IMG/VR virus record: IMGVR_UViG_3300050821_002231
Coordinates: 38,897 to 102,896 of that record
DNA: 64,000 bases
Source of the DNA: a virus
Strand: one strand, 5' to 3'
A program made the position numbers and the translations under genes. Numbering within the stretch: the first letter of the stretch is position 1; every line of letters starts with the position of its first letter. Under the pieces are notes generated by a model. The model did no database searches. It saw only the letters and a program-made list of their open reading frames with translations, and had not been told where the DNA came from. Below are positions 21,332 to 30,200 of the stretch, in pieces.

Positions 21332-23327
21332 GTGCAAGTGGTCAGCTTTTATAGTTCTGCTGGCATCCATCGCAACGGCGCAGCAAGTACCGCCAACGAT
21401 GTTTGGGATGAACGTGCATCCCAAAGTAATCGCGCCGCATAACGGGATACCTTGGCCCACAATTCCTATCGGAGCATTCCGCTTCTGGGGAACTGAGACA
21501 ACGTGGAGTGCCATGAATCCCTCGAACGGTGCCTACAATTTCGACACGATGGATGCTTGGTTCGCAGCCGCCGCAAAGAACGGTGTGACTGATTTCCTTT
21601 ATACATTTGGTGAGACGCCGGCATGGGCTGCTGGACCGCCGATGACTCAATCATGCGACCACTACCCAGGATCGTGCGACGCGCCCAAGGATCTTAACGC
21701 CGATGGCACGGGACCGGATCAAATCTGGAAGGACTTCGTTACGGTGGTTGTGAAGCACGCAAACGGTCGCATTAAGTATTGGGAAGTGTGGAACGAGCCC
21801 GACATTGGGATTGAGTGGACGCCGACGAACCCGCAGATGCCTTACGCGCAACTGATTCGCATGGCGAAAGACGCTTACGCAATCATTAAGGCGAATTGCC
21901 CGACGTGCCAAGTAACAACACCGTGCCCGGTCGATTCCGGGAAAGGGCAGACAATTGGCAATTGGCTACCTGGCTACGTGAAAGCTGGAGGTTTGGCATA
22001 CGCGGATATCATCGCGTTCCACGGCTATATTGATTCGGCTCTGGGGCAGAAGCCAGAAGCGGAAGCGGGGAAGGTTGCGACGATTAAAGCGGCGATAGGG
22101 AACAGCACAAAGCCGATCTGGGACACGGAAGGCAATTGGGGCAACGATAGCGGATTGCCGAACGCGCAACTCCAGGCCGCATATCTCGCACGCATGTATC
22201 TTGTGCAACGATCGGTTGGTGTGCAGCGCTTTTACTGGTGGCAATACGGGAACTCGGAGATGGGAACGCTCGTCACGAACGGGACGCTGACCTCATCTGG
22301 CACAGCCTACGCGGAACTCAACAAGTGGATCGTAGGCAGCACAATGACCAAGCCGTGCATGAATTCAGGAACGGTTTGGAGTTGCGGCTTCCGTATGGCG
22401 AACGGCACGCAGTCGATGATTGTCTGGGACGCTGGACAAACATGTGCCGTGACAAACTGTGGGCAAACGCAGTGGAGTTACCCGGCAGGCTACACGGCTT
22501 CGGCAACGCTGGCGGGCGTGAATGCAAAGTTGAGCGGAGGCAAGGTTGGAATTGGCGCTCAGCCGATACTGTTAATGGGCAGCACGCCTCTCGGTAATTT
22601 GCCACAAAATGCGCTAGTGGCAAGAAGTACCGGCGCGCAAAGAAAGGTACTATTCATTGACGGCAAGAGAAAAACGTCGAGCGCGAAAGCGACGCTGACT
22701 GCTGGCGCTACTTCGAGTACGCCAGAAGTAGTGAACCTGTTGTGGAATGCATCATCGTCTCCGAACGTTCTGGCCTACAACGTCTATCGCAACACGGCAG
22801 CGACAGGCGGGTTTACGGAGATTGGCAGCATTCCAAGTTCGAGTTGCTGCAACTATAAAGATTCTACGACGATATTCTCTACGAGTTACTGGTACGCGGT
22901 GACTGCCTCAGACGTTGCGGTTGGGACTCCCTGTCCGACAGGCCAGACATGTGAGAGTGCCGAGGATGGACCGATCGGGCCGGAAGTAATTCCTGGACCG
23001 CCTCCACCACCCCCACCGCCGCAACCGAACCCGCCGACGGGACTTACTGGCACGGTAACGACCTCGAAGAATGTGATTCTGAAATGGAATCAGCCGGTGC
23101 CGCAGGTTGGAGTCCAAGACATATCGACTAGCGTGTACATGTGCTATCAGAGCGGGTGTCCTAAGCCGCCAATCATCGCGACGGTGCTGGCACCTGCCGC
23201 AACCTACACGGCGAAATGCACATACCCAGGCGGACGTTGCTGGTATGTGCTGAAGGAAAACGCGATGGTGAATGGCAAGAGCGTGCAGAGCGTGCAAAGC
23301 AATATCGTCGCCGCAAAGGTGTCGTGA
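21324..23327 (+). CDS. Secreted glycoside hydrolase (GH39/GH5-like) with FN3 domains
   Basis: 667 residues. A Sec signal peptide covers residues 1-19. A TIM-barrel hydrolase covers about 25-340: the WNEPD motif gives acid/base Glu158 and the WDTEGNWG motif gives nucleophile Glu269, the clan GH-A pattern. FN3-like domains lie at about 450-545 and 570-667, joined by a PPPPPPPQPNPP linker. It would cleave a beta-linked polysaccharide outside the cytoplasm. The placement between terminase and portal is unusual, and a signal peptide is not expected of a virion enzyme, so action in the infected or lysogenised host envelope or surroundings is likely. Confidence 0.85.
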   Translation: MCKCKWSAFIVLLASIATAQQVPPTMFGMNVHPKVIAPHNGIPWPTIPIGAFRFWGTETTWSAMNPSNGAYNFDTMDAWFAAAAKNGVTDFLYTFGETPAWAAGPPMTQSCDHYPGSCDAPKDLNADGTGPDQIWKDFVTVVVKHANGRIKYWEVWNEPDIGIEWTPTNPQMPYAQLIRMAKDAYAIIKANCPTCQVTTPCPVDSGKGQTIGNWLPGYVKAGGLAYADIIAFHGYIDSALGQKPEAEAGKVATIKAAIGNSTKPIWDTEGNWGNDSGLPNAQLQAAYLARMYLVQRSVGVQRFYWWQYGNSEMGTLVTNGTLTSSGTAYAELNKWIVGSTMTKPCMNSGTVWSCGFRMANGTQSMIVWDAGQTCAVTNCGQTQWSYPAGYTASATLAGVNAKLSGGKVGIGAQPILLMGSTPLGNLPQNALVARSTGAQRKVLFIDGKRKTSSAKATLTAGATSSTPEVVNLLWNASSSPNVLAYNVYRNTAATGGFTEIGSIPSSSCCNYKDSTTIFSTSYWYAVTASDVAVGTPCPTGQTCESAEDGPIGPEVIPGPPPPPPPPQPNPPTGLTGTVTTSKNVILKWNQPVPQVGVQDISTSVYMCYQSGCPKPPIIATVLAPAATYTAKCTYPGGRCWYVLKENAMVNGKSVQSVQSNIVAAKVS

Positions 23328-24031
23328 GGCGGTTCAAAAAGAGAACCGTATGGCAAAAGGTTCGAGACGCCGCACGCAAAAAACGCCCGTTACGGTTGGC
23401 TGCAAGCGAGACGAAATCGCTATCTTCGGCGATTGATCCTCTCGCGAAGCTCGACGACATTGATACCGCGAGATGGCGTGAAGAAAACAGGCGATGCTGG
23501 TATCAGAATAGGCGGAAAGTAAAGCCGCCTACAGGGCCAGTTTGGCCGCAGTTGAGCGTGAAGGTAGCTGAAGTCTGCGAACTGTTATGCAAAGGGATGC
23601 ATCGCGACAAGATCGTAAAGGTATTAAAGCTGCCCCGGACTACGGTGAGCAGTAGGTTAGCGGAAGCGTATAGGATCGCTGGGATATCGAATGACAAGCA
23701 GAAAGAAGTCGCTCTCGCGGTGCTCCTTACTTACGAACGTCATCCTGAGTTGCGCCCTCGTGATGGGCTGCGTTGCGAAACGAACCACGGCGTCACAGTC
23801 GATGAAACCATCAACTACACCCATTCCTATCCCAACCGTCCAAGCGGAAGCAATCGTATCGCCGGCCCAGTCTTTTACTGGACCCAAACTCCCGCCGATC
23901 TGCAAGGGCGGCCTGCTGTCGCAGCACGCGAACGCAACAGAGATGATTGCGTATCAGGCGAAGTATTCGACGCAAGGGTGCCGATGGATGGCTCCTCCCA
24001 AATGTCCGACAAACTGGAAACCGCAACATGA
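23324..24031 (+). CDS. LuxR-type helix-turn-helix protein
   Basis: 235 residues from the GTG at 23324, which overlaps the hydrolase stop as GTGA. The N-terminus is very basic. Residues about 80-145 match a LuxR/GerE-like HTH (LSVKVAEVCELLCKGMHRDKIVKVLKLPRTTVSSRLAEAYRIAGIS). The last 110 residues lie in a region that also encodes a lipoprotein in another frame, so the functional protein might be shorter. A DNA-binding regulator or small-terminase-like protein; the direction of control is unknown. Confidence 0.7.
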   Translation: MRRFKKRTVWQKVRDAARKKRPLRLAASETKSLSSAIDPLAKLDDIDTARWREENRRCWYQNRRKVKPPTGPVWPQLSVKVAEVCELLCKGMHRDKIVKVLKLPRTTVSSRLAEAYRIAGISNDKQKEVALAVLLTYERHPELRPRDGLRCETNHGVTVDETINYTHSYPNRPSGSNRIAGPVFYWTQTPADLQGRPAVAARERNRDDCVSGEVFDARVPMDGSSQMSDKLETAT

Positions 24032-24050
24032 AGGGCAGTGTACGCCATGA
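23691..24050 (+). CDS. Putative lipoprotein overlapping the HTH gene
   Basis: 119 residues in a frame different from the HTH gene for 341 nt. The N-terminus has a basic start (MTSRKKSLSRC) and a hydrophobic stretch ending LVMGC, a lipobox. The mature part is proline-rich with further cysteines. The stop overlaps the next ATG (ATGA). Nested coding of a lipoprotein recalls Rz/Rz1 spanins, but the outer gene is not a spanin. Both frames stay open. Confidence 0.6.
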   Translation: MTSRKKSLSRCSLLTNVILSCALVMGCVAKRTTASQSMKPSTTPIPIPTVQAEAIVSPAQSFTGPKLPPICKGGLLSQHANATEMIAYQAKYSTQGCRWMAPPKCPTNWKPQHEGQCTP

Positions 24051-24301
24051 ACATACCGCCAGCGGGGTTGATTGAAAGCGCTGTGGATCAGATTGATCCG
24101 AACGGAAAGCCTGAGAAAGATGAGGCTTCGGAATTGGTCTCTGCGATTGGCGGATCCACGGCAACGAAACTCGGAATTAATTTTCCGCTTTCGCCCGAGT
24201 TCCTGAAAGGCTATCAGATTGGTTTGCAGGTAGCGCGTCAAATGCTTGCAGGCAGTATGGAACTGGCGGTGAAGGGAATTAACCCCGAGATTCTTCTGTA
24301 A
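24047..24301 (+). CDS. Small hypothetical protein
   Basis: 84 residues, helical (LSPEFLKGYQIGLQVARQMLAGSMELA). It ends 12 nt before the portal gene. It may be a packaging accessory by position; not recognised. Confidence 0.6.
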   Translation: MNIPPAGLIESAVDQIDPNGKPEKDEASELVSAIGGSTATKLGINFPLSPEFLKGYQIGLQVARQMLAGSMELAVKGINPEILL

Positions 24302-24313
24302 AAGGAACTACGA

Positions 24314-27199
24314 ATGGCGCGAGGTTTAGTCCAAGACGGGTTCGGCAAGGCGACTCCGATAAGCCGTGGCTTGTTCGAGCGGTTCACGGATGGAGTGAAC
24401 GCGCAAATCTCTTCCTTGGACCCGATGGCATGGATGGGGCCGTCGCAGCCAATGGGACGCGTGGCCCCGCGCGGTACTCAGGCCCGAATCTTTGACTATC
24501 GGTTCGGTCAGAACATCGACTACACGCCGAAGGCGTTTGAAGGCTATTGCTACGATGTTCTGCGCGACCTAGCAGACGGCTACAGCCTGTTGCGGTCCGT
24601 AATTGAGACTCGCAAGGATCAAGTGTCGCGCGTACCGCACAGCTTTAGTGTGAGGACATTGCCGGGAGAACCGCCAAGCAAGCAGAAAGAGCGGCAGTTG
24701 AATGACAAGCGCATCGCTAAGCTGGAGGAATTCTGGTCGAAGCCTGATGGGCAGCACAGTTTCTCTGATTGGCAGCGGCAAATACTGGAAGATCTTTTTG
24801 TTATTGATGCCGCGAGCGTTGTGCCCCGATGGAGACGCGACGGCGGTATTTATGGTTTCGATGTGATTGACGGCGCGACAATCAGTCTACTTGTGGACGA
24901 GACAGGGCGCTCACCAATGCCTCCGGACCCTGCCTATCGCCAGATTATCAAGGGAATGCCAGCGGTTGACATGATGATTCCGACACCGGCGATTAGGAAG
25001 TCGGATGCATTGTTCTTTTATCCGCGCAACGTTAGACCGTCGCGATTGTATGGATTCTGTTTCTCGCCAGATACAGAAGTTTTGACTCGTGATGGCTGGA
25101 AGTTAGTCAGCGCCGTGACTCACGAAGATGGCGTAGCAACTCGCAATCCTGACACTAAGGCTTTGGAATGGCAGAGGCCAACAGCTCTTACGAAACGCCG
25201 ATACTCCGGCAATCTCATCAATTTCATAGGGAAGGGTGTTGATGTTCTGGTTACTCCAGAACACAACATGATCGTGCGAAACAGAAACACCGGGCATGAG
25301 AGTTTGCTTCCAGCGCAAGAGTTGAAGGATTCGCCATTTCATGTTACTCACTGGCAACTGCCATTGGTCGTGGACTCATGGGCGGGTTGCGAAATTAAAG
25401 AGATGAAATTCGGCGACAAGTCTGCAATCCATGAACGCAATCGTACGATCAGAACCAAGCGACAGGCTGGCGCGAGTTACTCCGAGATATCTGCTTCGAC
25501 AGGCGTTCCCGTAGCGACAATCGCCGATGTTGTTACTGAGCGCTATACCTATGAGGCGCACGAGGGCGGAAGATATCCGATAGAAGTAACAATGTCCGGG
25601 GATGACTATTGTGCTTTCATGGGGATGTATCTATCGGAAGGATCGACCAACAAAGGGAAGATTGTAGTCATTACTCAGAAACAATCATCCAGGTTTTTCA
25701 CAAAGTTCCGCGACAAGCTGGAGGGCATCTTCGGACCTGTCGCTTACGATGGTTATGACTTTTATATTCACCGGACTGCTTTAATTGGTCATCTCAAAAG
25801 TTTCGGCTACAGTCATCAGAAGTACGTGCCGATAGAAATCATGGAGGCGACCTCGGACCAAATCAAAATCTTCCTTGACTATCTATTCGATGGAGATGCT
25901 CGCCGAGCTCCGAGCGGACAAATCTTCTACTACACGACCAGCAGGCGTATGGCTGACCAAGTACAAGAGTTGCTACAAAAAACCGGAGTATCGTCCACTG
26001 TAACCCCGCTGGCTCCTCGCGGTAGCGTGATGGCGGATGGCCGGGTGATTAAGGCAGAGAATTGCCGCACGCAATACAAGGTGTCAGTTAATAAAATGAG
26101 ACGTGCGGCGGCATCGAAATCCAAATACGTTCCATTCGAAGGAACCGTTAACTGTATCAGCGTGCCTAATAAAAGTGTGCTGGCGAGACGCAACGGGAAA
26201 GCCACTTGGACATCACAGTCGCCGGTTGAGCAGCTCGTACTTATTGTGAACATCGCATTGCGACGGCAGATGCATCAATTACAGTGGTACACGGATGGCA
26301 CAATCCCAGATGTGTTCCTAGAGGCTCCAGACGGACTGAGCGAAGAACGAATGACTCAGTTTGAAGCGATATGGAACGAGAAGTTTGCCACAACGCAAGC
26401 ACGGCGCAAAGCAAACTTCGTTCCATTTGGTACTAAGGTCACATTCGCCAAAGACCCGAAACTTAAAGACGAGATGGACGAGTATCTCGCCCGTATGGTC
26501 GCGTACTGTTTCAGCGTGTCACCTACAGCGTTGGTCAAGACCACGAACCGAGCCACAAGCCAGCAGTTGAGCGACGATGCACGAGCAGAAGGTCTTGAGC
26601 CGATTCTCTTCTGGTTCAAAGAGATCATGGACGATTTGCTTGCGTTCATGGGCTGTGCGGATATTGAGTATGAACTTGGTTCAAGCAATCGCGAGAACCC
26701 GCTAGTCCAAGCCCAAGTGTGGCAGATTCTGTTGAGTACGGTGGACGATCAAGGGCACAGCCCGATGCGTGCGCCAGAAGTCCGAGAAGAGTTGGGACTG
26801 GAGCCCATCGACTACAAAGCTGAGGACGACGCGGCATTTGCGAAAGGTCTTGACCAGCAGAGCCAGCGCAATGCACTTCAGGCCGACAATCAGGAAGACA
26901 TGATGCGCCGGCAGCAGCAAGTGCAACACGCCGACGAGCCGCGGCCGAAGGCGGCACGGCTGGCAGAATGTCCGCTCTGCCGCAGCGGGATGAAAGTTGT
27001 AGGGCATAACGGCGATACCGTGATGGGACCGCACCACGTAGACACAGACGGCACGGAATTGCTTTGCTACGCAACGCAAAAGGTACTCGGGACTCGTGCT
27101 CTAAAAAAAAAGTCTCAAAGCCTACACGCTACCGCGTCGAATCGGGCTCTCGTAGCGAGCGGCACACACAAGCCTTTGTCCGCACGTCGAACTTACTGA
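24314..27199 (+). CDS. Portal protein interrupted by an intein
   Basis: 961 residues, of which 249-635 are an intein, leaving a 574-residue portal after splicing. Portal signs: SLLRSVIETRKDQVSRVPHSF near the start, FYPRNVRPSRLYGF joined to SPVEQLVLIVNIALRRQ across the intein, then TNRATSQQLSDDARAEGLEP. The portal forms the ring at the capsid vertex through which DNA passes. The C-terminus has CPLC...H residues. The last 136 nt overlap the upstream part of the next frame. AAAGGAACTACGA precedes the ATG. Confidence 0.92.
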   Translation: MARGLVQDGFGKATPISRGLFERFTDGVNAQISSLDPMAWMGPSQPMGRVAPRGTQARIFDYRFGQNIDYTPKAFEGYCYDVLRDLADGYSLLRSVIETRKDQVSRVPHSFSVRTLPGEPPSKQKERQLNDKRIAKLEEFWSKPDGQHSFSDWQRQILEDLFVIDAASVVPRWRRDGGIYGFDVIDGATISLLVDETGRSPMPPDPAYRQIIKGMPAVDMMIPTPAIRKSDALFFYPRNVRPSRLYGFCFSPDTEVLTRDGWKLVSAVTHEDGVATRNPDTKALEWQRPTALTKRRYSGNLINFIGKGVDVLVTPEHNMIVRNRNTGHESLLPAQELKDSPFHVTHWQLPLVVDSWAGCEIKEMKFGDKSAIHERNRTIRTKRQAGASYSEISASTGVPVATIADVVTERYTYEAHEGGRYPIEVTMSGDDYCAFMGMYLSEGSTNKGKIVVITQKQSSRFFTKFRDKLEGIFGPVAYDGYDFYIHRTALIGHLKSFGYSHQKYVPIEIMEATSDQIKIFLDYLFDGDARRAPSGQIFYYTTSRRMADQVQELLQKTGVSSTVTPLAPRGSVMADGRVIKAENCRTQYKVSVNKMRRAAASKSKYVPFEGTVNCISVPNKSVLARRNGKATWTSQSPVEQLVLIVNIALRRQMHQLQWYTDGTIPDVFLEAPDGLSEERMTQFEAIWNEKFATTQARRKANFVPFGTKVTFAKDPKLKDEMDEYLARMVAYCFSVSPTALVKTTNRATSQQLSDDARAEGLEPILFWFKEIMDDLLAFMGCADIEYELGSSNRENPLVQAQVWQILLSTVDDQGHSPMRAPEVREELGLEPIDYKAEDDAAFAKGLDQQSQRNALQADNQEDMMRRQQQVQHADEPRPKAARLAECPLCRSGMKVVGHNGDTVMGPHHVDTDGTELLCYATQKVLGTRALKKKSQSLHATASNRALVASGTHKPLSARRTY
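25058..26218 (+). mobile_element. Intein with LAGLIDADG-type homing endonuclease
   Basis: 387 residues from Cys249 (CFSPDTEVLTRDGWK, block A) to Gln635 (GKATWTSQ), followed by Ser as +1 residue. Block B is VTPEHNMIVRN. The endonuclease has two degenerate LAGLIDADG motifs, FMGMYLSEGST and FLDYLFDGDA, with an HTH-like segment (YSEISASTGVPVATIADVV) before them. Removing it restores YGFSPVEQ, a conserved portal string, which fixes the boundaries. A terminal Gln rather than Asn is a rarer but known variant. Confidence 0.92.
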
Positions 27200-28551
27200 G
27201 GCGCTTCTTTAAGCGATGCCAAGCGAAGTTGGTAGCGATCGCAAAGGAAGTCCCATCGCTCGCAGAGATTCCAGAGGGATGGCACTTCTACAACCCCGAG
27301 AGCGGGGCGGAGTTGCCAAAGGTAGCTGCTGCGGACTTGCAACGTGATCAGAGCCACGTGGCTTGTGCGATGATTCGATTGCCAGAGGCTATCGCAGACG
27401 AAGTACTGGCGAAAGCAGCAATGCTGATTGCAGATGAGGATGTGACAGGCAAGGGGCGTGAGGACGAGCCGCATATCACGTTAAAGTATGGGGTTAGAGA
27501 GAACGTAGGCGAGACGGCAGAAGCCCTCGCCGAGTTCTACCCCTTCGAGGTTGAGTTAGGCAAGACGGGAGTGTTCACTCCAAACCAGAACACCGGAGGT
27601 GCGGCGGTTGTTTACGTGGAAGCAATCGCGCCAATCCTGAAAGAACTGCACTCCAAGTTGGGTGACAGCATAGGCGTGCGGCACGACGGAGCCGATTACG
27701 TTCCGCATGTCACGTTAGCTTACGTGGACGCATCAAAGGCCGACAAGTACGATGACCTGGATTCTTTCGCAGGCATGAAGTTCACCGCGAACGCAATCAC
27801 GATCACGCGGGCAGAGGGGAAAGATTGGACCTTTGACTTGGGCGGTGCGAGTCTCGTATCCAAGGCTGGAGGTGACGAAGAGGACGAGGATATTGAGGAA
27901 ATCATTCTCGATATTCTTAAAGGCTTCCAAGAGATCGTGCCTGCGGTGCAACACGAATTGGAAGGCACGTATCTGGACCAGGCGCGGCAGATGTCAACCG
28001 AGATGGAGAGCACGGTCCAGTTGTCGGTGCTGAATCAACGAGCGTTGGACTACGCGCGAGCGCGTGCGGCCGAGTTGGTTGGCATGAAATGGGTGGAAGG
28101 CGAGCTTGTCACAAACCCGAACGCGGTGTGGGCCATCACGGACACGACGCGGGAAGTGCTGAAGGATCTGATTACAAACGCATTCTCACAAGGCCAGACG
28201 CCAGCAGAGTTAACAAGTTCGATTGAGCAGACGGGGATCTTTAGTGTGTGGCGTTCTGACCTAATTGCCTCGACCGAAATGGCGATGGCTACCCGGCAGG
28301 GCGCACGGGACACGGCTAAAGATGTTGGAGTGATCGGTAAATCTTCCGAGACGAGCGGTGATCATACTGAAGAGAATTGTGATGGAAGTTGCGACGAAGC
28401 GGAAGAGCGTGGCGTCATTGGGATTGATGAAGATTGGGGCGTAGACGGACACTTCGAAGGAATAGGTTGCAACTGCGTAGAAGTTTACTATACGGCGGAT
28501 GATCCCGAGGCCGCGGACTTGCTGGAGCCAGAAACGGTGGAAGCGGAATGA
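27064..28551 (+). CDS. MuF-like head morphogenesis protein fused to a 2H phosphoesterase
   Basis: 495 residues from the first ATG; the true start may lie nearer 27190-27230. Around LRRFFKRCQAKLV the usual minor-head N-terminus begins. Residues about 100-260 form a 2H phosphoesterase (LigT/2'-5' RNA ligase-like) domain with HITL at His137 and HVTL at His215, 78 apart, both within correct strand contexts. The C-terminal half (ITDTTREVLKDLITNAFSQGQTPAEL... IASTEMAMATRQGARD) is a MuF minor capsid domain. MuF proteins enter the virion, so the phosphoesterase may be delivered into the cell. Confidence 0.85.
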   Translation: MLRNAKGTRDSCSKKKVSKPTRYRVESGSRSERHTQAFVRTSNLLRRFFKRCQAKLVAIAKEVPSLAEIPEGWHFYNPESGAELPKVAAADLQRDQSHVACAMIRLPEAIADEVLAKAAMLIADEDVTGKGREDEPHITLKYGVRENVGETAEALAEFYPFEVELGKTGVFTPNQNTGGAAVVYVEAIAPILKELHSKLGDSIGVRHDGADYVPHVTLAYVDASKADKYDDLDSFAGMKFTANAITITRAEGKDWTFDLGGASLVSKAGGDEEDEDIEEIILDILKGFQEIVPAVQHELEGTYLDQARQMSTEMESTVQLSVLNQRALDYARARAAELVGMKWVEGELVTNPNAVWAITDTTREVLKDLITNAFSQGQTPAELTSSIEQTGIFSVWRSDLIASTEMAMATRQGARDTAKDVGVIGKSSETSGDHTEENCDGSCDEAEERGVIGIDEDWGVDGHFEGIGCNCVEVYYTADDPEAADLLEPETVEAE

Positions 28552-28868
28552 GCGAAAGTTTTCAGAGTTCGATCATGCCTCAAGTAACGCTGGATATTCC
28601 GATGCCACAAGGCGCAGCGATTCCGAAACGCGAGCAGCAGGAAATCGTCAAGCAGGCCGCAGATGAAGTTGCGCTAACGATTGAGTTGAAGCGCCTTGAC
28701 ATCAAGAAAGACACGGCCTACAGATGTGGCCAGTCGGCAAAGGACCGAGGCTTTGGACGTATCTCGCCTTACTATGAGGACGAGGCTGCGGATAGAGCAT
28801 TCTTCGCTGGTTACGATGGGCAGTCGAAGCCAACCTTGGACGAGTTGCTTGCGCCGGTGCTGGGATGA
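28548..28868 (+). CDS. Hypothetical head-region protein
   Basis: 106 residues. The C-terminal DTAYRCGQSAKDRGFGRISPYYEDEAADRAFFAGYDG resembles a small domain seen in other phages. Coupled by ATGA to both sides. Function unknown. Confidence 0.65.
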   Translation: MSESFQSSIMPQVTLDIPMPQGAAIPKREQQEIVKQAADEVALTIELKRLDIKKDTAYRCGQSAKDRGFGRISPYYEDEAADRAFFAGYDGQSKPTLDELLAPVLG

Positions 28869-29326
28869 CCACAGCTGATCTGAATCAACTAGCGGAAAGG
28901 GCGGCGCGTCGGGAAGAAATACGGGCCAAACTACCAGAGTCGCTGGCGATTGCATGGCTGGTAGTTGAAGAGGACGGGCGTATTTTCGACCTCAATAAGC
29001 AGGCTGAATTGTTATTCGGCTATGAATCGACCGAACTCATCGGCAAGATGGTAGAGGATTTGGTTCCAGAGGCAAAACGCGGAGTCCACGTTCCGCACCG
29101 CGAAGGCTACTGGGAAGAGCCACACACCCGAACGATGGGAGCTGGGATGCTTCTGAGCGCACGGCGTAAAGATGGAAGTTCATTTCCCGCCGCAATTAGC
29201 CTCGGACCAATTGCGGCCAAAGGTGGACGAGTGGTTGCTGTCACAGTGGTTCGCTTGGAATTGCGAAAGCCAGAGACAATATCCAATCGGGTCACGCAGA
29301 ATCCCTCGAAGGAGGGCCGTGCCTGA
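28865..29326 (+). CDS. Stand-alone PAS domain protein
   Basis: 153 residues. The sequence IAWLVVEEDGRIFDLNKQAELLFGYESTELIGKMVEDLVPE, then GAGMLLSARRKDGSSFPAAISLGPI, is a complete PAS fold as in bacterial sensor kinases, without kinase or other output domain. A short coiled coil precedes it. PAS domains sense small molecules, redox or partners. Its position among head genes suggests acquisition from a host sensor gene. Confidence 0.85.
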   Translation: MTTADLNQLAERAARREEIRAKLPESLAIAWLVVEEDGRIFDLNKQAELLFGYESTELIGKMVEDLVPEAKRGVHVPHREGYWEEPHTRTMGAGMLLSARRKDGSSFPAAISLGPIAAKGGRVVAVTVVRLELRKPETISNRVTQNPSKEGRA

Positions 29327-29633
29327 ATGGAAGGACGTAGGAATTGGCGGTCTGCTGTGCCTTTTGGTGCTCAGGGAAGTATTCAATTTCCTGAAGACGC
29401 GGGGCATGGAAAAAAGCCGCGACCAGCAGGACAAGGACAACCGGGATTCACGAGCTGCATTGCGGGAAGAGATTAGAGTCTTGCTTTCCCAAGTAATGAA
29501 CGACTCTCTGAAATCCACGCTTGACCAACAAATTAGGGCGACCGAGGCCATGAGAGATCAGTTGAAAGTTACGGCTGACGGGATTCTGAAGTTGATCACG
29601 ATTTACGAAGTACAGAGAAAGAACCGGGATTGA
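29319..29633 (+). CDS. Small membrane protein with coiled coil
   Basis: 104 residues from GTG 29319, just after GGAGGGCC. One transmembrane helix (VGIGGLLCLLVLREVFNFL) is followed by a charged coiled coil (QQDKDNRDSRAALREEIRVLL). The layout resembles small holin/spanin-like or hypothetical phage membrane proteins. It overlaps the PAS gene by 8 nt. Confidence 0.65.
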   Translation: MPEWKDVGIGGLLCLLVLREVFNFLKTRGMEKSRDQQDKDNRDSRAALREEIRVLLSQVMNDSLKSTLDQQIRATEAMRDQLKVTADGILKLITIYEVQRKNRD

Positions 29634-29647
29634 TTCAGGAGGTTTCA

Positions 29648-30160
29648 ATGAAGGCACGGCAAGGCAAGCAGGTAAAGAACACGGTCATGACGGCGAAGTG
29701 CAAACTAACGCGCGAGGAGTGCAGAGATCCAGCTTGTCCGGTTCACGGCGAACCGGAGAATGATAACGACAAGGATGACGAACTTACTTCGTCGGCGCAG
29801 AAGGCTGAGCCTGGATCGATGTGCGGTAGCGAGCACTGGATAGATGGCGCTGATGAGTTTGTAAAAAACATGATCTGCGGTCGCCCACGGGAAGAGCATA
29901 CGATAGATGCGGCAACGAATAAGGTGGGGATGGATCACGAGTTCGTACCGCTGGCCGCATTGCCGGAAATCGGCGCAACGAACGAGCTGCCCTTGCATGT
30001 GGTGGGCGTCTTGCGAGACGCGCACGATTTAATTCAGCACATTCAGCATCACAATGAGTTTACGAAGGGCTTGCTGAAGCGTATGGAAGACATTCTTGAT
30101 CCGCCCAAAGAGTTGATGACGATGGAAGAAGCGAAAGCACGGCTCGGCTTGGCAGGTTAA
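29648..30160 (+). CDS. Hypothetical head-region protein with C-x6-C-x4-C-x2-H motif
   Basis: 170 residues, strong CAGGAGG ribosome site. Near residues 18-33 CKLTREECRDPACPVH matches a cysteine/histidine motif found again in the scaffold at 31235. The middle is acidic; the C-terminus has an HxxQHxxxH helix (AHDLIQHIQHHNEF). Function unknown; a structural or zinc-dependent role is possible. Confidence 0.65.
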   Translation: MKARQGKQVKNTVMTAKCKLTREECRDPACPVHGEPENDNDKDDELTSSAQKAEPGSMCGSEHWIDGADEFVKNMICGRPREEHTIDAATNKVGMDHEFVPLAALPEIGATNELPLHVVGVLRDAHDLIQHIQHHNEFTKGLLKRMEDILDPPKELMTMEEAKARLGLAG

Positions 30161-30200
30161 ATAATCCAGCGGCGCCACGCGCCAGACAGAGGTAAACATT

